The notes beneath the pieces were generated by a model. That model saw only the letters and a list, made by a program, of their open reading frames with translations, did no database searches and was not told the origin of the DNA. The translations under genes and the position numbers were made by a program. A stretch of 64,000 nucleotides of DNA from contig CAJTDD010000001.1 in the NCBI GenBank assembly GCA_910574885.1, forward strand, positions 294,109 through 358,108, in the 5' to 3' direction. How positions within the stretch are numbered: the stretch's first letter is position 1; each line of letters opens with the position of its first letter. This document shows positions 45,974 to 55,226 of this stretch, piece by piece. The DNA is from Lachnospiraceae bacterium (lineage in GTDB: Bacteria; Bacillota; Clostridia; Lachnospirales; Lachnospiraceae).

Positions 45974-46028
45974 AATGTATACGAAAACGCCGTATTTAGA
46001 CAGCTAATTACAAAATCAGCGTATTTCC

Positions 46029-46037
46029 ATTATAGCA
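46029..46037 (-). promoter_or_regulatory. Extended -10 promoter of the mutS operon
   Basis: TGCTATAAT on the - strand is a perfect extended -10 (TGnTATAAT). The matching -35 position is only a T-run, so the extended element would carry recognition. The leader is about 140 bases. Confidence 0.5.
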
Positions 46038-46074
46038 TTACTTTTATAAATAAAAAAGATAGAATTTCATCACG

Positions 46075-49000
46075 CTACCGAATCTGCGCCAAAATATTCG
46101 GATCTTTTATCTTCGTATCCTCCGCAAAGAGGAGAATCTTCGACAGGATCTCCGCTGTCTTAGGGTCGTCGTCAACAAAGGGCAGGAACATCCGCCCCCG
46201 ATGTTGGGAATGTACAGGCACTACGAACAACATAGATCTCCCGATCTGATGCACCACTCCGCTGCCTAAATGCACCGAATATTGCCCAAGTTTCCCGTCG
46301 ATGACCGCATGGTTTCCCTCTATCCGGACATTTTTCAGCTTGAACAGCCCCAGGTTACACTCCACGATTACCTTACGCATCTCCACAGTGGAATGGCTCG
46401 TCTCCGGGTCCACGCCTCCTACATGCGCCACGCTCACCGCCAGATCCACGTCCCGCATCACTTCACTGTATATCACATCCGGGATCTCCCATATCCGCAT
46501 CCTCTCTCCTGTCTTCCTGTTGGAGAACACCACCCACTCAAGGGTCGGCGCCTCTGCGTCGCTTGGCGTAAACCAGTCCGCCATCGCATAAATACAGGCA
46601 ACAATATTCTCTTTATAATAAACCTTTTGAAGCCCATCCTCATAGTCTGCGACCCATCTGCGGCTCCTAAGCGCCCCCACAGTCTTTTGGGGCTGAATCT
46701 GGTTGCCCGAAAACATTCTGGATTCACACAACTCTGACTCCTCGTCAAGCTTCAAATACAGTTCCCGGAAAACCTGCTTAAAAGCCTGCCGGATCTGCCT
46801 CTCAAACAAAACTTTCTGATATTCATGCCATTGCCCGCTTTGATATAAATCAAAAGGATGGGCAATCCACACCTGCTCCTCCGGCTCCACCGGCAGCACG
46901 TTTCCCACTGCATCCACAAGTCCCTCGTCTGTCAGAAATCCCATCCGGAAAACGTCCGTATCCCCCGCTATGCGCACCACCAAAAACTCTACGATCGGAC
47001 GCACCACAGGATTTGCCCCAAGCTCCCGAAGCTCCCACACCTCAAACACAGTCCGGTCTTCCATCGCCTGCTCCATCATAAGCTTCGTCCGGCTGTACTG
47101 CTCCTTTAACTTCTTATGGACCTCCTGAAATTTCTGAACCGTCTCATTCTTCTTATACTTCGCCGGTACAGACTTCAAAAGCTTGCCGTCTTTCCTGCAT
47201 TTCAGCGAAGACTTGCCCCATTCATCCACAGAAACCATCAGCTCAATCTCATCCACACGCTGCCAGTCAAAATACGCAGACGACATTTCCGTAAGCTTCC
47301 CCTCCATCCGCAGAACAAGGCGGGTCACATCCGTAAAACCTGCATTCACGCTCAGATTCCGCAGCGCAATCTCTGCCGCGCGCCCCTCGCTTGCCCGGCG
47401 CTGCGCCCCGAACTGCCTGCTCTCCTTCTGGAACTTACGAATAAACTGATAGCGTTCCAAAAGCTCCCTCTCCCGCTTGGCTTTCCCCTTCGCAAGGGGA
47501 AGAAGCCCGATGCTCATCAGCAGATCCTTATTGCGCTTCGCATCAATTTCCTGCATCAGAGCCTCAAGACTGACTTTCCCAAGGGCAGCGTCCGCATACT
47601 TCCTTGCCCTGCTGTGAGCCGTACCGCTGGAAGAATACTTCGCCGCATCATAAAGCAGCTTAAAATCCTTCTCCCCGACATTACCGTAAGCCTCAAAAAA
47701 CCAATGTATATCAAACGCCCCGTCCGAAAGCTCCTCAGGCGAAAGAGGCGTGTACTTCGCAATCACAGAAGTCACCTGCTCGTCAAACCTTTCGCTGGTG
47801 TGCGCCATAAAATAGTAACAAGCGCTTGAAAATCCCGGAACCTCCAGATACTCTTCCACCATAGGAATCCACTGCTGGGCATACATAGCAAGCTCCGCCA
47901 GCCGCTTCTTCGTAATATCCGTCCCTTTCATCGCCCGCTTTAGGTCCTCTGCCGTCTCCTCAGGCTCCGGCACACAGACCTTCAATAAGTGGCTCAGCAC
48001 AGACCGGCGGTCCGTATCAGAAGAATAATAATGAAATCCCCGCTCCAGCGGCTCCTTCCCCAGTGCCGTCAAAATCTGAATCATATAATCGATTCCATAC
48101 ACCACCCGAATCTTATGTACATACTCCGAAAACGGCGTCGGCTGCTCCCCCCGTTTTAACTCCACCCCCAAGATAAGAGGAATCAGTTCCCCATATAGTT
48201 CATGGGCAAACGCCATCTTCGGCATTTCCTCCCTCACCGAATCAAAATGGTACTTCCCGTCCAAAGGCTTGATTGCCTGGTATCCAAAGAAAGAATTCAG
48301 CGCATACACCCGCGCCATCCTCGAAGAGACCGCCCCATTTTGCTCCACAGTGCTGACCGGCTCTAACAGGCATCCCAGATCCGAAAACAGAAACACAGCC
48401 TTATAGAACAGCCCCTTATCCCAGACGCCCCTTACGTAACACTCCACATAATCCGAAAGCTCAAGATAAACATCCTTAGAACCTCCATAAGAATACTGCC
48501 GTTTCACTTCCCGGTCCGCCTGTTTCCGATAATAATCCTGCAGACAGAACCGTAACGTAAACGCACTTCCCCAGTCTACATCCCCTGCAAGGTCAAGCCA
48601 CCGTATCATATCGGCAAAGACCGGAAGCTCCGCCGTCCGCCTGGTAAACGTAATCACCTCGCCATTCCAGTGTTTATGCTGAACCGAAAAAATGTCGTTG
48701 GAAGTATCCAATACGTCAAGGAACTTCGCCACGCCACGCAGGGCAAACTCTGCCTTGCAGGAATCCGTGACAAACTGCTCCGTCAGCACGGAGAGCGCCG
48801 TAAAGACCTGGCTGGCATAAGGCAAATCCGAGAAACCATCTTGAAAAATGAGCTTCTTTCCGCCGCCGAAAACCTGCCGGTACAACTTATGGTTCTGCAT
48901 ATAAGCATCCCACTGTAAACGGCACTTCCCGTAAAGTGTAAGCTCCAGAAGCAGCCCTGGCGACCCAATCTCCTTTTCATAAAACTCTTCCCACATTTCC

Positions 49001-51219
49001 CGGAACGGATACGCATCTAAAGGCTCGGCATCCGGATCTTCATGGATATACCGGGATTTCTGCAGTTCATTTCCCAGAAGCTGGTCCGCGCCCCACGCCG
49101 TCTTATAGGAAAGGGCGGCGTGCTCCCCAATCAAGCGGCCAAGTTTTTTGCATACCCGGATACACGCCTTCTCTCCATAGACAAACAATCCCTCCGTCTG
49201 GCCAACGGCCACCGCCATTGGCGGCAGAACCCATTTTCGCCCTACGTCATACAAGCCAAATCCCGGCGTATTTAAAATATCCTGCGCCGCGCTTACGCCT
49301 CCCAAAAGTTCTTCTAAAATCACCTTCTCCTTCCTGTTCGGGGCAGGCAATTCCTGCAGACAGGGAAGAATTTCCTCAAAACAGCCTTCATCCTCCTTTT
49401 TCAGGAACAATGCAAGGTCAAGGGCGCCCATCCGGCACTCCTCCGATTTCATCCCAAGAAGCCTGACAATACAGGCGGCAAGACCCTTCTTATCCTGTTT
49501 CCTAAGCAGCGCAAGCGTCCCCTGCCGTCCTTTCTTATACTTCAGGTTCTTCTCGATTGCAGCAAAATCCTCTGCCAAAAGCTCCATATCATCCGCCAGA
49601 CGATAGGCTTCCTCATTGGTATATTCCTCCGCATTGTGCAAAAGCTCAAACAAGGCCTTCTTTCTCGCAGGAGACTTGGGACGGTAAAGCATAAGCCGCG
49701 CCACAGCCGCCCGGGACGCGCTGTAATAATTGTAACCTTCCCCCTGGCCCACCAGAGGGATAAAGCCTGCCGCTTCATCCAGCACTTCTTCGTCCTGCAG
49801 CATCCAGGCGATCAGGCACAGCCTGGCAGCAATCCCGGAGGGGCCCATAGATACCTGATGCCAAGGGAAGATACAGGGGGAAAGTACCAGCCCTTTCTTT
49901 GGCACTTTCTTCAAAATTTCCTTCAAAATCTGATAACACCGGGAAGCCTCCGCCCGGTTGTCAAAAAACTCCTCCACAGGAAGTTTCCTAGGTTCCGTCA
50001 CCTTATCATTGCGGAAAGAATAGGAATTGCTGTTCTCGTCCTTGACAAGGCTGTAAAAATATTGGTTCACATTTCCCATAAATCCCGGCATGAAACAAGC
50101 AGCCAGTTCTAAATCCTCCCATTCGTTCAAGATTACCTCTTTTACCGCCCGCATCTTTAACCGCTCGTCTTGCAGCGAATGGACAAAATAAGAAGCCGTC
50201 ATCTTCTGGTGTCTCGACCCATGGGCGATCAGGCGGCGCACTGCTTCCACAGCATTCCCTGCATCATAGAACCCCTTGGCCCACAAAGCACAGCTGATCG
50301 CCACAGAATCCTCCGAAAGAAGCTGGGCTTCACAGAAATCCCCGTCCCGCAGGCATTGACCCATCAGCCTAAGCAATTTATCGCTCATCCGCTCCACGCT
50401 CTTCTCATTAAAAATACCAATCCAGGTGGCAGCCGCGCGCTTAACCGACGAAAAACGGATCAGATTGTGCTCTTCAATGACCCCGAACAGATGCAGAAAC
50501 GCCTCCGGGCGTCCGGCGTCCATGGTCTCACAGACCGCCTGTCTCGCTCCCTCCTGAAGCCTTGCCGCCAAAAGGAACTTCCCAAGAAGCTCATACATCT
50601 CCTCATTTTTACACATCACGATTCCGCGGATCAGTTCATGGCTTACCATCATCGCGTTCCCCTCTCCAAGCAGAATATCCTTTACCGCCTGACGCGCATC
50701 CTCATTTTCCCGGTCAATCTGCGCCGCCAGCATCTCGGCATAAGAAAAATACTCATTTCTTGCATGGTCGAAAATCTCCGGCGTCACATTCCCGGTGAGT
50801 ACGTCCGCAAGGCTGGCTTTGTAAAAATCCAGCAGCGCATAGGCGCGCAGCAGCCGGATGCTCTGCTCCACGAAGGGGAGATAGCTTTCGGAGCGCAGGC
50901 TCCTCCTGTACCATCCCGCCGTCATCTGGTACTGGTTCATAGCATCCAACGCTTCATAAAATTCCTCCCGGCGCGAATCGGGCACACAGACTCTAACCGC
51001 ACCGGAAAACTCTCCTTTGTAAAGTCCGCTAAGCGTGCCATAAGTTCCTTCTGCCAATAACTTCCGCATATAGCCGCAGGCCTCCAAAGGCATGACCGTA
51101 CCATAGATTTCCGGCAGCAGCTTCTTCTCCCGCTCGGAAAGATGAGACCCCTTCTCTTTCAGGCCATATACCCATTTTTCACTTATTTTCTTCCTTGACT
51201 GATATGTAAATCCTGCCAT
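46075..51219 (-). CDS. Giant DUF5724/DUF4132 protein
   Basis: A 1,714-residue cytoplasmic protein. The N-terminal ~1,300 residues look like helical repeats of the DUF5724 type. The C-terminus matches DUF4132/MolR-like proteins: a lysine-rich stretch with LLKSVPAKYKKNETVQKF (about 1,350), IAHPFDLYQSGQWHEYQKVLFER, IRQAFKQVFRELY, WVVFSNRKTGERMRIWEIPDVIYSEVMRDVDL, and the very end TAEILSKILLFAEDTKIKDPNIL. No signal peptide, membrane segment or Walker motif seen. A small unknown gene lies 80 bases upstream on the same strand. The biochemical role of DUF4132 proteins is not established. Confidence 0.85.
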   Translation of the reverse strand: MAGFTYQSRKKISEKWVYGLKEKGSHLSEREKKLLPEIYGTVMPLEACGYMRKLLAEGTYGTLSGLYKGEFSGAVRVCVPDSRREEFYEALDAMNQYQMTAGWYRRSLRSESYLPFVEQSIRLLRAYALLDFYKASLADVLTGNVTPEIFDHARNEYFSYAEMLAAQIDRENEDARQAVKDILLGEGNAMMVSHELIRGIVMCKNEEMYELLGKFLLAARLQEGARQAVCETMDAGRPEAFLHLFGVIEEHNLIRFSSVKRAAATWIGIFNEKSVERMSDKLLRLMGQCLRDGDFCEAQLLSEDSVAISCALWAKGFYDAGNAVEAVRRLIAHGSRHQKMTASYFVHSLQDERLKMRAVKEVILNEWEDLELAACFMPGFMGNVNQYFYSLVKDENSNSYSFRNDKVTEPRKLPVEEFFDNRAEASRCYQILKEILKKVPKKGLVLSPCIFPWHQVSMGPSGIAARLCLIAWMLQDEEVLDEAAGFIPLVGQGEGYNYYSASRAAVARLMLYRPKSPARKKALFELLHNAEEYTNEEAYRLADDMELLAEDFAAIEKNLKYKKGRQGTLALLRKQDKKGLAACIVRLLGMKSEECRMGALDLALFLKKEDEGCFEEILPCLQELPAPNRKEKVILEELLGGVSAAQDILNTPGFGLYDVGRKWVLPPMAVAVGQTEGLFVYGEKACIRVCKKLGRLIGEHAALSYKTAWGADQLLGNELQKSRYIHEDPDAEPLDAYPFREMWEEFYEKEIGSPGLLLELTLYGKCRLQWDAYMQNHKLYRQVFGGGKKLIFQDGFSDLPYASQVFTALSVLTEQFVTDSCKAEFALRGVAKFLDVLDTSNDIFSVQHKHWNGEVITFTRRTAELPVFADMIRWLDLAGDVDWGSAFTLRFCLQDYYRKQADREVKRQYSYGGSKDVYLELSDYVECYVRGVWDKGLFYKAVFLFSDLGCLLEPVSTVEQNGAVSSRMARVYALNSFFGYQAIKPLDGKYHFDSVREEMPKMAFAHELYGELIPLILGVELKRGEQPTPFSEYVHKIRVVYGIDYMIQILTALGKEPLERGFHYYSSDTDRRSVLSHLLKVCVPEPEETAEDLKRAMKGTDITKKRLAELAMYAQQWIPMVEEYLEVPGFSSACYYFMAHTSERFDEQVTSVIAKYTPLSPEELSDGAFDIHWFFEAYGNVGEKDFKLLYDAAKYSSSGTAHSRARKYADAALGKVSLEALMQEIDAKRNKDLLMSIGLLPLAKGKAKRERELLERYQFIRKFQKESRQFGAQRRASEGRAAEIALRNLSVNAGFTDVTRLVLRMEGKLTEMSSAYFDWQRVDEIELMVSVDEWGKSSLKCRKDGKLLKSVPAKYKKNETVQKFQEVHKKLKEQYSRTKLMMEQAMEDRTVFEVWELRELGANPVVRPIVEFLVVRIAGDTDVFRMGFLTDEGLVDAVGNVLPVEPEEQVWIAHPFDLYQSGQWHEYQKVLFERQIRQAFKQVFRELYLKLDEESELCESRMFSGNQIQPQKTVGALRSRRWVADYEDGLQKVYYKENIVACIYAMADWFTPSDAEAPTLEWVVFSNRKTGERMRIWEIPDVIYSEVMRDVDLAVSVAHVGGVDPETSHSTVEMRKVIVECNLGLFKLKNVRIEGNHAVIDGKLGQYSVHLGSGVVHQIGRSMLFVVPVHSQHRGRMFLPFVDDDPKTAEILSKILLFAEDTKIKDPNILAQIR

Positions 51220-51299
51220 GACTTTTCCTTTCTCAAAAAGCTGGTTTTTGACGTATTAGATTCCACCGCACAAACTACGTAATTTCCCGAACAGCCATC

Positions 51300-51716
51300 C
51301 TATCCAGATAACATGGTGAGGCGAATCAGCGTGAACACCAGATCTTCCTTCCACAAAATCTCCCCGTCAAGTTCCGTCAATTCTTCCTCCCCGGCGAACA
51401 CACGGTAAATCCCGTCCTCAAAACACTGAAGCGTATTCTCCACAGCCTTCGCGGGATCTGCAGTTCCCCCGTTATGGACGCCGAAAGACACCTTCCCGCT
51501 TAAAGCCTGCCCTGCAATCTCCTCTCTGGTCAGGAAAGGGAGAATCTGTCCTTCGTCTTTTCTGGCATTATAATCTTTTACGCCAAGCTCTGTCAGCGCT
51601 GTCAAAAGCTCCCCCAAGGTTTCCGGCCTTTGCCCCACCTCGAAGGGAGTAGGAGCTAACTCCTTACACATCCCCTTGCCCGGCTTCTTCATCCTCACAT
51701 AAATGGTAAATGACAT
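51300..51716 (-). CDS. Unknown 138-residue protein preceding the DUF4132 gene
   Basis: No named family recognised. It opens SFTIYVRMKKPGKGM, then has a helix ETLGELLTALTELGV, GKVSFGVHNGG, a helix-strand AVENTLQCFEDGIYRVFAGEEELTELDGEILW, and ends DLVFTLIRLTMLSG. The mixed alpha/beta pattern and fully soluble composition suggest a compact cytoplasmic partner. GGACGGAGGAAG precedes ATG 51716 and a -10 element lies at 51742. It is the first gene of a two-gene unit with the giant protein. Confidence 0.7.
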   Translation of the reverse strand: MSFTIYVRMKKPGKGMCKELAPTPFEVGQRPETLGELLTALTELGVKDYNARKDEGQILPFLTREEIAGQALSGKVSFGVHNGGTADPAKAVENTLQCFEDGIYRVFAGEEELTELDGEILWKEDLVFTLIRLTMLSG

Positions 51717-51741
51717 CTTCCTTCCTCCGTCCTTTTGCTAT

Positions 51742-51747
51742 ATTATA
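51742..51747 (-). promoter_or_regulatory. -10 element of the DUF4132 operon
   Basis: Perfect TATAAT on the - strand, 25 bases before ATG 51716. The -35 position (TGGTTT at 17 bases) is weak, so activity is uncertain. Confidence 0.4.
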
Positions 51748-51827
51748 AAGTATACTCAAGGGTAAACCATAATACAAGACCTTTGGACATATCTTATCAC
51801 TTGTCTATTCTGCAGCAAGATGGTCTC

Positions 51828-52244
51828 CTACAACACATGATAATGCGGTTTCTCTTCCCCGTACAGCCAATAGGACAGATATCCCCCAAGAAAAATCCCA
51901 AGCGCGCACAGTCCGGAAAAAATAACCATAAACGGCAGACAGATCTGACCAAACAACTGAAACGGCTGATTACTGTAATCCCACACAGCCAGATGTAGCC
52001 ATTTATTGACGATAATCCCCGTCATAAATTCCATGGCCGTCACAAAAATAATGCACCGCAATATCTGCATCCACAGCGGGTCCTCCCAATGGACCATCTG
52101 CCCCTGAACCGTAAAAAAGACCATACAGATCCCGCCAAGCACAAACATAGACCAATGAGAAAATCCACGGAAAAATATTTCAAAAAAGTAGTAGAGACAT
52201 CCGCCAAGTGTCCATAATAATAGATATTCGCTCAGTTTCTTCAT
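51828..52244 (-). CDS. CmpB-type putative ABC transporter permease
   Basis: A 138-residue membrane protein with four predicted segments, of the PF06541 family annotated as putative ABC-transporter permease. The family-type motif FEIFFRGFSHWSMFVLGGICM is near the N-terminus and EFMTGIIVNKWLHLAVWDYSNQPFQLFGQICL follows. No partner ATPase is adjacent on a common transcript, since a terminator separates it from the ABC-F gene, and ABC-F proteins do not work with permeases. Transport is therefore unproven. Confidence 0.82.
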   Translation of the reverse strand: MKKLSEYLLLWTLGGCLYYFFEIFFRGFSHWSMFVLGGICMVFFTVQGQMVHWEDPLWMQILRCIIFVTAMEFMTGIIVNKWLHLAVWDYSNQPFQLFGQICLPFMVIFSGLCALGIFLGGYLSYWLYGEEKPHYHVL

Positions 52245-52250
52245 GTAAAA

Positions 52251-52288
52251 ACGCCCTCACTTATGTTATTCATACATAGTGTGGACGT
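52251..52288. terminator. Bidirectional terminator after the ABC-F gene
   Basis: ACGCCC-T-CAC at 52251-52260 pairs with GTG-T-GGACGT (52279-52288 region), with T-runs on both strands (GTTTTT on -, TTTTTT on +). It ends the ABC-F operon. Confidence 0.65.
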
Positions 52289-52315
52289 TTTTTGCTCATA
52301 TTATAGGTGGTAATT

Positions 52316-53815
52316 TTAAACTCCGATTTTCACTTCCTTTGTGGCAATCTTCGACGAAAAATATTGGTCATGCTCGATAAACAGCATCGTCGGCTGATAC
52401 TTTAAAATCAGATTCTCCAATTGAATCCGCGTAAACAAATCCACGAAATTCATAGGCTCATCCCAAATATAAAGGTCTGCGCTCTCACACAGGCTTGCCG
52501 CCAGAAGCGTCTTCTTTTTCTGCCCGTCGGAAAACTGCGAAAGCGGCTTTTCAAACTGTTTCCTCTCGAACCCCATCTGCCATAACACGGCAAGTAAGGT
52601 GGTCATATCGATCCTGCGTTCTTCTGCCAATTCCTTTAGGCCCCCGGTGCGGAAACGGTAGTCTTGGGGGACATAGGAAACCGACAGTCCTCCCTTGACA
52701 GCCAATTCCCCCCTCATATATTCCCCTTCCCCTACAAGAGTTTTTATCACGCTGGTTTTGCCGCAGCCATTCTTCCCGGAAAGCAGCACCCGTTCCCCCC
52801 TTTCCACCGTAAAAGTCACATCCTGGCATACCATCTTGTCCCCATATCCTATGCCAACCTTATCCGCCCAGACATAAGTCCCCTTCTGCCCTCCTTTGGC
52901 AAAAAGCTTCAGGTCATGCTCTTTTTCCACGTCTTTTAGAAGGGCTTTCTTCTCCTCAATTTCCCGCAAACATCTTTTTTCCAGATTCTTCTTGCGCTTT
53001 TCCATCCGCCTGGCTTTCTCCCCGATATAGCATCTGGTATCTTTCCAACGGTCTTCCTCTATGGGGTTGAACCCAATCTTCGTCTGCTCCACCTTATTCG
53101 CCCAATTTGCGGATTCCCTTGCTGATTTTTCCAAACGGCTGATTTCTTTCCTCAGCTTATGGTCTTTTTGTATCTCGAAGTTGTCCCTGTTCTTTTTATT
53201 TTCATACCAACTGCTGAAATTCCCTTTGCAGACCTCGATACTGCTGCGATTTATGGCTAAGATATGGTCTACGCATGCGTCCAGCACATCCCGCTCATGA
53301 GAAACCAGGATAAAACGCTTTTTGTGCCCCAAATATTTTTTTACGGTTTCCCGTGTCTGTTCATCCAAGTTATTCGTGGGTTCATCTAAAAGCAGGTAAC
53401 TAATGTCATCAGCGAAGAGAAACGCCAGCATGATGCGAGTCCGTTCCCCCGGGCTTAGATGTTCCCACGGCTGGTATAGAATCCCTTCTTCCATTTCCAG
53501 CTCATGCAGCTCCCGGACTACCTTCCATAATTCACAATCTGGATAGCGTTCCATCAAAATATTGACTGCCTGTTCCTCCCCATCGTCCCTTTCTATGATC
53601 CCTGGGCAATATCTGACCGGATTCACATTCTGAATCTGCCCACTATACTCATAGTCCCCCTGAAGCAGCCTAAGAAACGTAGTTTTTCCTTTCCCGTTTC
53701 CCCCGACAATGCCAAGCCTCCATTCCGTGTCTATACACAAAGATACCTGCTCAAATACAGAATCACTGCTCCCTGGGTAGGAAAAACTTAAATTCTTTAC
53801 TTCAATCAAAGCCAT
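52316..53815 (-). CDS. Lsa-type ABC-F ATPase
   Basis: A 499-residue protein with two ABC domains and no membrane segments: Walker A GGNGKGKTT with LSPGERTRIM and LLLDEPTNNLDE, then GKNGCGKTS with a non-canonical second signature (LSQFSDGQKK) and WDEPMNFVD. The basic linker (about 190-290, KLRKEISRLEKSARE...ARRMEKRKKNLEKR) contacts the ribosome in this class. Length and motifs fit the Lsa/CplR group that protects ribosomes from lincosamides, streptogramins A and pleuromutilins. Resistance is inferred. It is the second gene of a unit with a leader uORF and terminator. Confidence 0.88.
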   Translation of the reverse strand: MALIEVKNLSFSYPGSSDSVFEQVSLCIDTEWRLGIVGGNGKGKTTFLRLLQGDYEYSGQIQNVNPVRYCPGIIERDDGEEQAVNILMERYPDCELWKVVRELHELEMEEGILYQPWEHLSPGERTRIMLAFLFADDISYLLLDEPTNNLDEQTRETVKKYLGHKKRFILVSHERDVLDACVDHILAINRSSIEVCKGNFSSWYENKKNRDNFEIQKDHKLRKEISRLEKSARESANWANKVEQTKIGFNPIEEDRWKDTRCYIGEKARRMEKRKKNLEKRCLREIEEKKALLKDVEKEHDLKLFAKGGQKGTYVWADKVGIGYGDKMVCQDVTFTVERGERVLLSGKNGCGKTSVIKTLVGEGEYMRGELAVKGGLSVSYVPQDYRFRTGGLKELAEERRIDMTTLLAVLWQMGFERKQFEKPLSQFSDGQKKKTLLAASLCESADLYIWDEPMNFVDLFTRIQLENLILKYQPTMLFIEHDQYFSSKIATKEVKIGV

Positions 53816-53850
53816 TTCAGCCCACCCCTCTTTCTACTATGTTTTATCTC

Positions 53851-54951
53851 TTAAAAATACTCCGGATTCATGAACGGAACCACCAGCGATACCGCCTCGC
53901 CCTGTTCATTAAGCCCCCAGTATCCGCTATAAATGCCGTCTCCCATACCGCTGGAAAAGAACGCCAGTTTATGCCCTGTCCCCGGGATCTCCCAATGCAG
54001 GAAGTCCCCGCCCTGATTCTGGACCTTGGGATGTTTCTCATAGCTGTCTGCAAAAAGCGCGGCGAAATAGTCGTCGTACTTATTCTTTCCCGGATTCTCA
54101 CCTTGCCACCGCTCAAAAAATTCCCTGTATTCCGCCTCTGCCTGTAAATCCGCAAAACAGGCAAGCCCGCAGTCCACGCCGAAGAAGGTGAAAACTTTTG
54201 GTTTTCCGAAATCCTCCGCCCGGCTTCCCTTAGGCATGGCAATCTCATAGCGGACGGCCGGTTTATCGCTCAAAATAAGCCTCGCCGCCGCTACCCTAAT
54301 CCCTACAATATCAGAACTGCAGACGGACAGTTCCACAGGATAACTTCCAACCGTGACTTTCCTTTCCAGCACGGTAGAATATTTCGTGCCTAGATAAGCC
54401 AGCGGGTCTGCCAATACCACCTCTCCCGTAGGAAAATCGACCTGCCCTGCCGTCACAAGAGTCATCCCGCCGTTTTCCGCAAACAGTCCCTCAAAAAATT
54501 CCATCGGATAAGTTTCCTGATTCAAAAACTTGAGGTTTTTTTCAAATGCCGCCTGTGCCGGATGCTTCACAGGCTCCCGGATTTCCTTTCCCGTCCTTGT
54601 ATCCACAAAATACTTCCCTGTCTTGTCAAAACGGAATTCCAAATCACTTCCTACCGGCATGTAATATACATTTAGTACGGTTGGTTCTATATTTGCCAGG
54701 ACATTGAAATCCACCACCACCATATTCTCTGCATTGTCTACGTATTCCTGCGTATCCGTGTCGCCAAATGCAATCCATCCGTTCCCATGCTCGCTGTCCT
54801 CCCGAAACAGCCACTTGAGTTTTGATGCGCCGTTTAAAATAGACTTGCTGACAATGCTGCCGCCGGCTCCCTTGATATACTCTTTAAACTCTGCTTTCTT
54901 TTCTGCCGCTTTCTTTGATTCTTTCCCTTTCTTTTTGCTAAATAATCCCAT
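53851..54951 (-). CDS. DUF2185 plus DUF4241 immunity-like protein
   Basis: A 366-residue cytoplasmic protein. A basic N-terminus (LFSKKKGKESKKAAEKKAEF) leads to a DUF2185/Imm33-like domain (about 30-115: KLKWLFREDSEHGNGWIAFGDTDTQEYVDN...FNVLANIEP) and a DUF4241 domain (about 165-366: GEVVLADPLAYLG, YPVELSV, FFGVDCGLACFADL, ending near HWEIPGTGHKLAFFSSGMGDGIYSGYWG). Both occur in immunity or toxin-associated gene sets. No toxin gene is visible in the window. It is the first gene behind the leader at 55047-55226 and is followed after 35 bases by the ABC-F gene. Confidence 0.75.
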   Translation of the reverse strand: MGLFSKKKGKESKKAAEKKAEFKEYIKGAGGSIVSKSILNGASKLKWLFREDSEHGNGWIAFGDTDTQEYVDNAENMVVVDFNVLANIEPTVLNVYYMPVGSDLEFRFDKTGKYFVDTRTGKEIREPVKHPAQAAFEKNLKFLNQETYPMEFFEGLFAENGGMTLVTAGQVDFPTGEVVLADPLAYLGTKYSTVLERKVTVGSYPVELSVCSSDIVGIRVAAARLILSDKPAVRYEIAMPKGSRAEDFGKPKVFTFFGVDCGLACFADLQAEAEYREFFERWQGENPGKNKYDDYFAALFADSYEKHPKVQNQGGDFLHWEIPGTGHKLAFFSSGMGDGIYSGYWGLNEQGEAVSLVVPFMNPEYF

Positions 54952-55046
54952 AATGTTTTCCTTCCTTTCTTTTTGTTTCTTTTTCTGCTAAGCCCATAGG
55001 TTTATGCTCATACGGCACAGATTCTGCCTGGCATATAAAAAAGCGC

Positions 55047-55084
55047 AAAAAAACCGCAACAAACATATTCATGCCTGATGCGGT
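55047..55084 (-). terminator. Leader terminator (attenuator) of the DUF2185-ABC-F operon
   Basis: On the - strand ACCGCA (55079-55084) pairs with TGCGGT (55053-55058), extending through CA/TG, and a run of seven or more T follows. It lies about 95 bases before the coding gene and about 115 bases after the promoter, six bases past the stop of a short ORF. Confidence 0.7.
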
Positions 55085-55090
55085 ATAACT

Positions 55091-55147
55091 CTAATAAATA
55101 TAAGTTGCAAAAAAGCAGCCCACATTCAATAATATGCACAGACACAT
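55091..55147 (-). CDS. Leader uORF of 18 codons
   Basis: ATG at 55147 begins MCLCILLNVGCFFATYIY followed by TAG, with a weak GGTAGG five to seven bases upstream. The peptide is hydrophobic, with cysteines and a run of aromatic residues near the end. The stop lies six bases before the leader terminator, the layout of translation-sensing attenuators. Nothing more can be said of the peptide itself. Confidence 0.5.
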   Translation of the reverse strand: MCLCILLNVGCFFATYIY

Positions 55148-55198
55148 AAGACCTACCGGCTTATAACTGTGCGTCTCATGCTATAAACGGATACGTCT

Positions 55199-55226
55199 AT
55201 TATACATATTGGATTTTGAATGTAAA
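55199..55226 (-). promoter_or_regulatory. Promoter of the DUF2185-ABC-F leader
   Basis: On the - strand TTTACA (55221-55226), a 16-base spacer and a perfect TATAAT (55199-55204). Transcription would start near 55192, giving a leader of about 240 bases. Confidence 0.65.

Noticed and set aside
46270..51060. Many long + strand reading frames opposite the DUF4132 gene
   Set aside because: They lie antisense to a clearly conserved protein, lack ribosome sites and are rich in Arg, Pro and Leu as expected for shadows of its codon use.
51828..53815. CmpB-like permease plus ABC-F as one transporter
   Set aside because: ABC-F proteins lack transport partners, and a bidirectional terminator separates the two genes.
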